From Sediminibacterium sp. (GTDB lineage: Bacteria > Bacteroidota > Bacteroidia > Chitinophagales > Chitinophagaceae), in NCBI GenBank assembly GCA_030832695.1, contig JAURIP010000099.1:1-6097 (forward strand): DNA of 6,097 nt, written 5' to 3'. The notes below the pieces were generated by a model. That model was not told the origin of the DNA, did no database searches, and saw only the letters and a program-made list of their open reading frames with translations. Both the position numbers and the translations under genes were made by a program. Within the stretch, counting starts at the first letter, position 1; each line of letters begins with the position of its first letter. This document shows, in pieces, positions 1 through 4,864 of the stretch.

Positions 1-100
1 AAACAGCCAATACGGTTGTATTTTTACGTTTCGCAAAATAATTACCTGCTAATTTACCTCTGATATCGGCTAGGATAGCTCCCAATTTAATTGATGCCAT
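1..100 (-). CDS. Same 231-aa gene, 5' end only (overlap copy)
   Basis: The first 33 codons of the 231-aa phage-type gene, start codon at 98-100, cut by the window edge. This is the same locus as 5957-6056 on the circle, not a second gene. Confidence 0.9.
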   Translation of the reverse strand, partial: MASIKLGAILADIRGKLAGNYFAKRKNTTVLAV

Positions 101-122
101 TTTTTGAAATTTTTGATTTAAA

Positions 123-130
123 CAAATGTA
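123..130 (-). promoter_or_regulatory. -7 box of the 231-aa gene
   Basis: On the minus strand these bases read TACATTTG, a full match to the Bacteroidota -7 consensus TAnnTTTG. The expected start of transcription lies near 116, giving a leader of about 16 A-rich bases before the start codon at 100. No clear TTTG is seen 19-21 bases upstream, where the terminator-like hairpin lies, so the -33 element is weak or absent. The same bases recur at 6079-6086. Confidence 0.5.
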
Positions 131-131
131 C

Positions 132-176
132 AAAAAAAAAGTGCGATATGATATCGCACACACCGCACTTTTTTTG
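132..176 (-). terminator. Hairpin plus nine T, intrinsic terminator with two alternative folds
   Basis: On the minus strand GTGCGATAT, one base, ATATCGCAC (141-159) is followed by nine T (132-140): a standard intrinsic terminator. A second arm, AAAAAAAGTGCG (165-176 read on the minus strand), can instead pair with CGCAC plus the T run, giving a 12-bp stem with a wider loop. The two folds exclude each other. It lies directly upstream of the -7 box of the 231-aa gene, so it would insulate that gene from upstream transcription; alternatively it could act as an attenuator. Confidence 0.7.
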
Positions 177-261
177 CCAAAATAAACCACACAAAAAACC
201 ACTTCTCGAGCGCCACCCTATCGTCCATGTTGCTCCCCAGCATTGCACTTTGTTTTCAGGG
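132..261 (-). ncRNA. Candidate small RNA of about 130 nt
   Basis: Inferred from a promoter-like pair at 268-298 and an intrinsic terminator at 132-159, in a spacer already isolated on its upstream side by the terminator of the 229-aa gene (394-428). A second terminator so close by only makes sense if something is transcribed in between. A 41-codon ORF (118-243, minus) with a short hydrophobic stretch rich in W, F, V and I near its middle also lies here, but it runs through the terminator hairpin and into the next promoter, so I do not call it a gene. Confidence 0.3.
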
Positions 262-267
262 GCAGGG

Positions 268-298
268 CAAATATGAGGTATTTATTTTAATTGACAAA
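268..298 (-). promoter_or_regulatory. Candidate Bacteroidota-type promoter in the spacer
   Basis: Minus strand reads TTTG (295-298), 19 bases, then CATATTTG (268-275), one mismatch from TAnnTTTG. Spacing fits the family consensus. No long gene follows before the terminator at 132-176, so it could drive a small RNA or a very small gene. Confidence 0.4.
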
Positions 299-393
299 AT
301 GAATGTTATGAACATCTGTGTGTTGGGTTTTTTTCATGAGCTCTCAAAGTGTTTGAAGTTGCGGACAAAATATTACCTTGAGATTAAGTACCA

Positions 394-428
394 TAAAAAA
401 AACCATGACCGGAGAGATCATGGTTTTT
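394..428 (-). terminator. Terminator of the 229-aa gene
   Basis: Inverted repeat AACCATGA (401-408) and TCATGGTT (418-425), nine-base loop, extended by A/T pairs on both sides. On the minus strand it is followed by a run of T (394-400). It lies about 20 bases past the stop codon of the 229-aa gene; the plus strand also has a short T run, so it may work both ways. Confidence 0.8.
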
Positions 429-449
429 AAACGCAGAGGCCAATCAAAA

Positions 450-1139
450 TCAAGCCGCAACAATATCAGAAGAACTGGTATACTGTCCGCTAACACCTGT
501 GTTTTTATCAACGAATTTCAAACGAATAAAAACTTTTTTACCTGCTACCATAGCACCAAATTTAGCTACGTACATAGCCCCTAATGCTTGAGGAGATGAT
601 GCATTACCTGCAAAAGTACCGATTTGACGGAATTCAGATTTCACAAATGATTTACCAGGGGATAAACATGGAGTTGCTTCCACGATTACCGTTTGATCTG
701 CGCTACCTCCTATTGCTGTGAAAGTTGCGGCGATGGTACCAGCACCAGCAGCGGCGTTAATAGAAAGGGTATCTAAGTAACCAACCCCAACCGCTAACGG
801 TGGTGTGCTAATTGGAGCTTCTCCAATAGCAGCCAAGTTAAGATTTAACTTATTGTATAAGTTTATCCCGCTAGGAGTTTTTATATCACCAAAAATATCA
901 GTTGAACTGAAGTTACTAACTGCTGAATTCCAGGAATTACGCTGCCCTTCAGTTAAGCCACGCCAAGCCTGAGATAAATTTGTTAATGATGCACGGACAA
1001 GCCCTTGCGCTAATGTTTGAGGGTTAACCGGTGTTACTTTCGTGCGTAAGTACGCACCACCACGATTTTTTGAAAAAACTGAACCGTTTAATTTGCCACG
1101 CATCTCAGATACGAGTGCAGATAATTTAATTTTTGCCAT
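450..1139 (-). CDS. Phage-type protein of unknown function with TPVNPQT motif (229 aa)
   Basis: I recognise the layout, not the function: MAKIKLSALV and RGKLNGSVFSKNRGG (residues 14-28), then TPVNPQTxAQ (36-45), WRGLTxxQRxxW (59-70) and TPSGxxLYxxLNxNL (88-102), with a small-residue-rich, probably beta-sandwich C-terminal half (about 115-229). Proteins with NPQTxAQ...WRxLTxxQRxxW are widespread in phage genomes of Bacteroidota and are often suspected structural proteins; a virion role here is inference. The 231-aa protein is a paralogue: N-terminal, tryptophan and PSG motifs align, but it has SKLTKADAG where this one has KVTPVNPQT. The start fits the paralogue. It lies 66 bases downstream of the 156-aa gene, with its own candidate promoter between them and a terminator after the stop. 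Confidence 0.87.
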   Translation of the reverse strand: MAKIKLSALVSEMRGKLNGSVFSKNRGGAYLRTKVTPVNPQTLAQGLVRASLTNLSQAWRGLTEGQRNSWNSAVSNFSSTDIFGDIKTPSGINLYNKLNLNLAAIGEAPISTPPLAVGVGYLDTLSINAAAGAGTIAATFTAIGGSADQTVIVEATPCLSPGKSFVKSEFRQIGTFAGNASSPQALGAMYVAKFGAMVAGKKVFIRLKFVDKNTGVSGQYTSSSDIVAA

Positions 1140-1169
1140 TTTAAAAAGTTTTTAAGAGTAAATAATACA

Positions 1170-1201
1170 CGAATTTAACATAATAAAAATTATTGTGCAA
1201 A
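1170..1201 (-). promoter_or_regulatory. Candidate promoter of the 229-aa gene
   Basis: Minus strand: TTTG (1198-1201), 20 bases, TAAATTCG (1170-1177), one mismatch from TAnnTTTG. Predicted leader is about 23 bases. The TTTG sits in the loop of the perfect dyad GTGCA-TT-TGCAC (1195-1206), which also overlaps the stop codon of the 156-aa gene; the dyad could be an operator. A small AATAA/TTATT hairpin lies in the spacer at 1182-1194. Confidence 0.45.
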
Positions 1202-1205
1202 TGCA

Positions 1206-1676
1206 CTAAGGAAACTTAGATGTTACAATCCAGATATCTACTGCGCCAGATTTAGTATTGTTTATTTTAATGCCAACGGGTAAAAGCAAGCGAAGAACTA
1301 ATGTGGACGGTGTGGTGTAATTGTTCCACGAAAATGAAGAAGTAGGGCCACTAACTCGCAAATGTGGAGACACTGATTCTAGTGTCCCGTTTTGTTCTGA
1401 GGGTGCAATACTGGCATTATAACGAGACAAGTATGACGTGGTGCTTGGATTAACAGGGACATTGTTACCAGCGAATAAATAAAGCCAATGAGATGAGGCA
1501 GAGGGTGTGAAAAATAGTTGATTTGAGCGCCAGCCTACAAATAACACTTGAGTAGCTTTAGGAAGTGTTTTAATAACAATATCTTTAAAATTAGTAGTAG
1601 AAGGTTGAAAATCCGAGTAAAAAACACGGAACTTATAAGTGAAGAGTGAAGGAAATTGCCCCGTTAATTCTTGCAT
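1206..1676 (-). CDS. Protein of unknown function, possibly structural (156 aa)
   Basis: I do not recognise this protein. It is rich in Ser, Thr, Asn and aromatic residues, poor in charge, with alternating hydrophobic patterns that suggest an all-beta fold; there is no signal peptide and no clear membrane span. Near residues 73-82 it contains VPVNPSTTSY, loosely like the TPVNPQT motif of the 229-aa protein, probably by chance. It is encoded just upstream of the 229-aa phage-type gene on the same strand (66-base gap), so the two may act together; a spike or minor virion role is a guess from composition and context. The ATG at 1676 follows the A-rich sequence AGAAAAAT, typical of starts in this element. 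An imperfect hairpin (1684-1716) lies eight bases before the start. Confidence 0.7.
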   Translation of the reverse strand: MQELTGQFPSLFTYKFRVFYSDFQPSTTNFKDIVIKTLPKATQVLFVGWRSNQLFFTPSASSHWLYLFAGNNVPVNPSTTSYLSRYNASIAPSEQNGTLESVSPHLRVSGPTSSFSWNNYTTPSTLVLRLLLPVGIKINNTKSGAVDIWIVTSKFP

Positions 1677-1683
1677 ATTTTTC

Positions 1684-1716
1684 TGGCAATAATAAAACCT
1701 TTTTTTTTAATTGCCA
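1684..1716 (-). promoter_or_regulatory. Hairpin just upstream of the 156-aa start
   Basis: TGGCAAT (1684-1690) and ATTGCCA (1710-1716) form a 7-bp stem, extended inward by partial A/T pairing. It ends eight bases before the start codon, so in an mRNA it would lie beside the ribosome landing site. A role in translation control is inference; it could equally be DNA-level structure. Confidence 0.35.
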
Positions 1717-1840
1717 AAAACCGAAAATTTAACTACACCGGTAATACACCATTATAACGAAATCACATATCGAAAAAAAACATTGTTTCGTCTAATTCTG
1801 TTTTTTTTACAGTCCGACCCCCACACCGGAGCAATATGGG

Positions 1841-1861
1841 CAGGGTTTTTTTCAAACCCTG
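1841..1861. other. Perfect 8-bp hairpin
   Basis: CAGGGTTT (1841-1848), five-base loop, AAACCCTG (1854-1861). On the plus strand no T run follows it, so it is not a normal terminator in that direction. Confidence 0.6.
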
Positions 1862-1987
1862 TGCATGTTGCGAGGTGGAAAAGCGACGAAGGAGCGACAA
1901 ACAGAATGTTAATTTGTTAACGGCTGAATGCTTCTACATTGCTTCGGCTGGTGCTATGGCTGGCGGGCGCAAGGTGGGAGGAATTCC

Positions 1988-2006
1988 GCAGGGGTGGAAC
2001 CCCTGC
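1988..2006. other. Perfect GC-rich 8-bp hairpin
   Basis: GCAGGGGT (1988-1995), loop GGA, ACCCCTGC (1999-2006). No T run on either side. It sits in the GC-rich part of the non-coding region; a conserved structure in ssDNA or RNA would fit. Confidence 0.6.
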
Positions 2007-2095
2007 CCGACCCCTGTGCGAATATGCCGCCACCCACGACCGGTAGGGAGATTGGGAGGCGTGCATTGAGCACACGAGGGAAACCGCTAAAAAAC

Positions 2096-2122
2096 AGTGA
2101 AGCGCAGCGGAACGAAATAAAA
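2096..2122. repeat. 27-bp direct repeat, copy 1
   Basis: Exact 27-base match to 2207-2233, offset 111 bases. It starts AGTGAAGCGCAGCGG and ends in an A-rich tail. Spacing and perfect identity suggest protein-binding iterons or a recombination product; the shorter core GCGCAGCG recurs near 2390. Confidence 0.85.
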
Positions 2123-2206
2123 TCAAATTCCCGAAGCCGCAGCGACCACAGGCACCAGCCCAATAAATATGTGCGAGAGTTGAAATTTTGCAACCTTAAA
2201 AAATGA

Positions 2207-2233
2207 AGTGAAGCGCAGCGGAACGAAATAAAA
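2207..2233. repeat. 27-bp direct repeat, copy 2
   Basis: Second copy of the 27-base repeat, 32 bases before the long stem-loop at 2265-2309. The bases just outside the two copies differ, so the match is confined to the 27 bases. Confidence 0.85.
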
Positions 2234-2264
2234 AAAGGTGCAAAATGAAACGAACGGCTGCCGA

Positions 2265-2309
2265 ACACACAACAACGCCCCGAACGGGGAATAAGTTGTT
2301 GTTGTGTGT
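2265..2309. other. Long stem-loop, candidate origin or packaging hairpin
   Basis: ACACACAACAAC (2265-2276) pairs perfectly with GTTGTTGTGTGT (2298-2309). Inside lies a second hairpin, CCCCG-AA-CGGGG (2278-2289), plus an unpaired eight-base segment (2290-2297). No T run follows directly, so a terminator is unlikely. Long extruded hairpins of this kind are typical of origins or packaging signals in small rolling-circle replicons; the assignment is inference. Confidence 0.5.
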
Positions 2310-2348
2310 GAGGTAGGCAACTTAAATGACAACGAATGTTTTTCAACT

Positions 2349-2385
2349 AAAAAAAAATACCTGCCCTCGATTAGAAGAGCAGGCA
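2349..2385 (-). terminator. Terminator of the 51-aa/120-aa operon
   Basis: On the minus strand CCTGCTCTT pairs with GAGGGCAGG (between 2360 and 2383, two G-T pairs), followed by TA and nine T (2349-2357). It begins about 35 bases past the stop codon of the 120-aa gene. Confidence 0.85.
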
Positions 2386-2419
2386 TTTAGCGCAGCGACA
2401 ATGACTGAACTTGCCAGCT

Positions 2420-2782
2420 TTATTCTTTCTTTTGATAATAGTATAAAGTCTCTAATAAATAAACTTTCACTTTTGTTTCAAACGATTTTACGTTTATCCC
2501 GAATTGATAAAATAACTCTAAACTAGCCGCATAATTACAACCTGTATCACACATCACCATAGCATGACCTAACTCATGAAAAAATAATAAATCACATTCA
2601 ATTACTTTTGCTGATGCTACAGTCTTATCCTTAAACACAACGTCAACGATGTCGCCTTTTTTCAAATTAAAATCATGTTTACGAATAGAAGTAAAATATT
2701 TGCCATATAGTTTATTATTCCAATTTTCCTCAAATCTAAGTGACAAAACTTTAAAGTTATTAGGTTCATTTGTTTTTTCCAT
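2420..2782 (-). CDS. ASCH/PUA-like domain protein (120 aa)
   Basis: The order of motifs suggests a small ASCH (PUA-fold) protein: an initial strand KVLSLRFEENW (11-21), GKYFTSIRK (27-35) matching the K-x-x-T-x-R type motif, a KKGDIVDVVF turn and strand (41-50), an AKVIEC strand (58-63), and a closing VKVYLLETL strand (105-113). ASCH proteins are thought to bind RNA or nucleotides; the role in this element is unknown. One oddity is HELGH at residues 69-73, a formal match to the HExxH zinc-protease motif. In this fold the segment normally carries other residues, and the protein is too short for a typical HExxH peptidase, so I read it as chance unless shown conserved. It starts four bases after the stop of a 51-aa ORF, with the same A-rich start context, so the two are probably one operon, closed by a terminator. 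Confidence 0.78.
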   Translation of the reverse strand: MEKTNEPNNFKVLSLRFEENWNNKLYGKYFTSIRKHDFNLKKGDIVDVVFKDKTVASAKVIECDLLFFHELGHAMVMCDTGCNYAASLELFYQFGINVKSFETKVKVYLLETLYYYQKKE

Positions 2783-2786
2783 AATT

Positions 2787-2942
2787 TTAATTTGAATAGT
2801 TTTTAATAAGGTGTAAAGTATAATCGTTTAATCTTTTAGTCCTTTTTTCAATACTCTTGATCCTGCCATTTAATAAAATTTCCCTGTATCTAATTTTAAT
2901 TTTTGCTAATGTTGTTTGATATTTTACGTTGACACTATTCAT
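2787..2942 (-). CDS. Small basic protein of unknown function (51 aa)
   Basis: An ORF of 51 codons, start ATG at 2940-2942, stop TAA at 2787-2789. The product is strongly basic (Lys and Arg throughout, few acids) and probably helical, with a KIKIRYREI segment near residues 14-22 and IEKRTKRLND at 31-40; no membrane span. I do not recognise a family. Support for a real gene comes from its four-base gap to the 120-aa gene, the identical AAAATTATG start context of both genes, and lack of any other gene in the stretch. It could bind nucleic acid or the ASCH-like partner. No TAnnTTTG box was found ahead of it; an (ATT)n tract and the 238-bp repeat precede it. Confidence 0.6.
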   Translation of the reverse strand: MNSVNVKYQTTLAKIKIRYREILLNGRIKSIEKRTKRLNDYTLHLIKNYSN

Positions 2943-2960
2943 AATTTTTATTTATTTTTT

Positions 2961-2977
2961 ATTATTATTATTATTAT
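2961..2977. repeat. (ATT)n microsatellite
   Basis: Six ATT-type units between the left 238-bp repeat and the 51-aa gene. Such tracts can vary in length by replication slippage and here lie in the leader of the 51-aa/120-aa operon. Confidence 0.8.
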
Positions 2978-2983
2978 CAATTA

Positions 2984-3221
2984 TCTATATTTTTTTTTGC
3001 TGTTGGGTTGCACCGCTTAAGCGTGCGCAGCACCGAACGAAGTGAGTACATTTTTACGTAGTAAAAATTTGTGCGTTTACGCATCAACCGCAACGAGTGA
3101 CGTAAGGAACGAGGCGCAAGCCCCGCAAGGGGCGGAGCCCAATGAGCGTGAGCGAAGCCCGGAGGGCACCCCATAGAGCGTGAGCGAAGCCCGAAGGGCG
3201 TGTGATGTATATCATTTTTTG
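2984..3221. repeat. 238-bp direct repeat, left copy
   Basis: Matches 3666-3903 along 238 bases with two substitutions and no gaps, same orientation. It is GC-rich within AT-rich surroundings and made of short palindromes: CGCTTAAGCG, ATTTTTAC-GTA-GTAAAAAT, GCGT-TT-ACGC, GCCCC-GCAA-GGGGC, and two GCCC-NGA/GAA-GGGC hairpins inside a tandemly repeated 24-bp motif (near 3143-3166 and 3176-3199). The stop codon of the HNH gene (3212-3214) lies inside its end. Short frames across it are by-products of the repeat and not genes. Confidence 0.93.
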
Positions 3222-3562
3222 TTTGGATAAATTATACCTCTCATTTTTCTTTTCAAAATATTCAAAGGCTGTTCTTCTTTTAAATGACATTTTTGACATA
3301 GTGTTATTAAATTATCGTTCGAGTTATCACATTTATTATCGTTTTTATGATGCACCTGCAAAATTATTCTAACTACTTTAATGTTCATCCTAGATGCGAA
3401 AATTATCATATGATCATCACACTCAATAAATTTACCTGAGCTATCATAATAACCTCTAGCCCTATGTTTTACTTTGCATCGACTACATTTGTAATTATCC
3501 CTTTTTAAAATCATAGGTCTTATTGTATCTGCCCAATTTGCTGTATAAAGTTGTTTTTTCAT
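3212..3562 (-). CDS. HNH endonuclease (116 aa)
   Basis: A small HNH nuclease with a zinc-binding frame: CSRC at residues 26-29 and CQKCH at 89-93 provide the two Cys pairs, the beta-beta-alpha metal site is VHHKNDNKCDNSNDNLITLC (70-89), with catalytic His at 71/72, Asn near 84 and His93. HNH proteins of this size cut DNA, often as homing endonucleases in phages and plasmids, or as restriction-like enzymes; the target is unknown. The gene and one repeat make a 682-bp unit flanked by 238-bp direct repeats, the arrangement expected of a mobile or recombinable cassette. The stop lies inside the left repeat. The start follows an A-rich leader; an earlier ATG 13 bases upstream is out of frame. No clear promoter is seen, only TATGTTTA (one mismatch) in the leader. 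Confidence 0.9.
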   Translation of the reverse strand: MKKQLYTANWADTIRPMILKRDNYKCSRCKVKHRARGYYDSSGKFIECDDHMIIFASRMNIKVVRIILQVHHKNDNKCDNSNDNLITLCQKCHLKEEQPLNILKRKMRGIIYPNKK

Positions 3563-3631
3563 TTGTATTTTTCATTAATTATTAAACAATATTTTTTTTC
3601 TTTTTTTACATAAACATATAGTAGGACTTTT

Positions 3632-3648
3632 TTTATTTATTTATTTAT
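3632..3648. repeat. (TTTA)n microsatellite
   Basis: About four TTTA units between the right 238-bp repeat and the HNH gene. It mirrors the (ATT)n tract that follows the left repeat, so both repeats are followed, in the direction of transcription, by an AT-only simple tract. Confidence 0.7.
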
Positions 3649-3665
3649 CTAATTATAATTAACAT

Positions 3666-3903
3666 TCTATATTTTTTTTTGCTGTTGGGTTGCACCGCTT
3701 TAGCGTGCGCAGCACCGAACGAAGTGAGTACATTTTTACGTAGTAAAAATTTGTGCGTTTACGCATCAACCGCAACGAGTGACGTAAGGAACGAGGCGCA
3801 AGCCCCGCAAGGGGCGGAGCCCAATGAGCGTTAGCGAAGCCCGGAGGGCACCCCATAGAGCGTGAGCGAAGCCCGAAGGGCGTGTGATGTATATCATTTT
3901 TTG
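3666..3903. repeat. 238-bp direct repeat, right copy
   Basis: Second copy of 2984-3221. Differences: CGCTTTAGCG in place of the perfect palindrome CGCTTAAGCG, and GAGCGTTAGCG in place of GAGCGTGAGCG. It ends 19 bases past the stop codon of rep, so both copies sit directly behind a gene on the minus strand. Near identity suggests recent duplication or gene conversion. Confidence 0.93.
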
Positions 3904-3922
3904 ACTTATTATCATCTTGTTA

Positions 3923-4864
3923 TTAACAGCTTATCAACTGATTTTCATCTTTTAAACAACTCAAACCATTCCTAATATAAAACCGATGTTTATCGTATGC
4001 TTCCCGAATTTTGCCGTGTATAATAGAGTGCCATTGCTCCGCTTTAATAAAAAACAGTTCCGCACTTCTAAACACTTTACCAGTAATACTATCCTGTGAA
4101 ATAATCTCTTTATAATCAATATTTGGATTCATTAAAGGTTTCAAAACCTCATGACATTCATCTCTATTAATACCTAACATACATTTATTTTTATCTGATA
4201 ATTCGTGAGAGCATCCCCAAATACGACCGTTAACAACATCTGTGTTTTGCTCGTTTTTACTCATGTATTTAGCCAAATAAGCCCCTAAATTTTTTACTTT
4301 CCAAACTGCGTGAACATCAATTGAATTTGGATTATCATGTTTGTACTTTGCAATAAAATCATTTAAGTAATTATTGTTTTTCAATAATCTGTTCCATGTG
4401 CTGCGAATAACATGATGAGAGATAAAGCTATCGGTTGTTATATGAACGTGCAATTTGCCATTATTTTGGAATTCTATTTTCCAAACATAATTGTTAAGCC
4501 CGTGATACTTTTTCATATACATAAAAAACGGGTGCATTAGTTTAGTTTTAAATGCGTGTTCTTTTATCTTTTCTGAAGTATCAGGCAGTGTGAGCGTGAT
4601 GAGATTTACTTTAAAATTATAATTTTTCTTTGTTGCTGCATTGTAAACCTTTTTCTCTTTTGCTGATGCTACAAGCCAATTTATGGCTGATTTAATTCTT
4701 TTAATTGCCTTGTCTGACAATTTAGAGTTGTGTTTATTCATTTTTAAATTACGTTGATTCTCTATCCTAGCGGATGAAAAGTAATTTTTTGGTGTGTCGA
4801 ACTCTGGAACCGACACAATCATGTTAGGTTTAATATAAAGAATCTGTCCGATGTATTCAGCCAT
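3923..4864 (-). CDS. rep: HUH rolling-circle replication initiator (313 aa)
   Basis: Rep nicks one strand at the origin, stays bound through a tyrosine and starts rolling-circle replication. All three HUH motifs are visible: motif I FKVNLITLTLP (84-94), motif II KLHVHITTD (137-145) with metal-binding His139 and His141, and motif III AYLAKYMSK (195-203) with two candidate tyrosines, Tyr196 and Tyr200, and Lys199. A GRIWGCS segment follows (213-219), as in the G2P/phage-type Rep proteins I know from Bacteroidota phages and plasmids. The two-tyrosine YxxKY arrangement is like that of phage replication proteins, though one-tyrosine use is possible. No helicase domain is present, so a host helicase is needed. 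The N-terminal 80 residues are basic and helical. The start at 4864 overlaps the stop of a 36-codon ORF as TAATG. A candidate promoter lies 72 bases upstream; the right 238-bp repeat follows. Confidence 0.92.
   Translation of the reverse strand: MAEYIGQILYIKPNMIVSVPEFDTPKNYFSSARIENQRNLKMNKHNSKLSDKAIKRIKSAINWLVASAKEKKVYNAATKKNYNFKVNLITLTLPDTSEKIKEHAFKTKLMHPFFMYMKKYHGLNNYVWKIEFQNNGKLHVHITTDSFISHHVIRSTWNRLLKNNNYLNDFIAKYKHDNPNSIDVHAVWKVKNLGAYLAKYMSKNEQNTDVVNGRIWGCSHELSDKNKCMLGINRDECHEVLKPLMNPNIDYKEIISQDSITGKVFRSAELFFIKAEQWHSIIHGKIREAYDKHRFYIRNGLSCLKDENQLISC

Larger units (their letters stand above)
1..141. repeat. Circle overlap, first copy
   Basis: These 141 bases are identical to 5957-6097, including the run of nine A and the final G. 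The 231-aa gene that starts in this stretch continues without break into the 5' side of the second copy, so the simplest reading is a circular molecule of 5,956 bp with an assembly overlap. An overlap of exactly 141 is what a de Bruijn assembler with k=141 would leave. Genuine terminal redundancy of a linear molecule is less likely but not excluded by the sequence. Confidence 0.93.
1677..2348. other. Long non-coding, structured region
   Basis: No convincing gene on either strand; open frames here overlap one another on both strands, have erratic composition and cross repeats and hairpins. The middle (about 1860-2160) is visibly richer in G and C than the genes. It holds hairpins at 1841-1861, 1988-2006 and 2061-2073, a 27-bp direct repeat pair (2096-2122, 2207-2233), a near palindrome around 2179-2194, and a long stem-loop at 2265-2309. 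Candidates for its role are the double- or single-strand replication origin, a packaging signal, or a structured RNA. Confidence 0.6.

Noticed and set aside
118..243. 41-codon minus-strand ORF with a hydrophobic stretch
   Set aside because: It runs through the terminator hairpin, its T run and the next promoter box, so a full protein could be made only by readthrough. Kept as a comment under the candidate small RNA.
91..584. Three plus-strand frames of 61-68 codons
   Set aside because: They lie opposite the 231-aa and 229-aa genes and their terminators and have no gene-like composition.
1711..2386. Six or more overlapping frames of 66-130 codons on both strands
   Set aside because: They overlap each other, cross hairpins and direct repeats, lack a sensible start context and show no known motif. 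The one with a signal-peptide-like start (1917-2126, minus) runs over the GC-rich hairpins.
2977..3299. Open frames of 65-71 codons across the left 238-bp repeat, and the similar one in the right copy (3659-3856)
   Set aside because: They are translations of short GC-rich palindromic repeats, with Ala/Leu/Arg/Pro-rich composition unlike the real genes, and exist only because the repeat lacks stops.
2984..3903. CRISPR array or insertion sequence
   Set aside because: Only two long copies with a gene between them, no short regular spacers; the 238-bp repeats are direct, no transposase is encoded, and no target-site duplication could be seen.
3905..3930. Plus-strand ATCTTGTTATTAAC near the rep stop, reminiscent of pC194-type nick sites
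   Set aside because: It is on the strand opposite to rep coding sense, has no clear hairpin and lies in the rep 3' end; the match is short.
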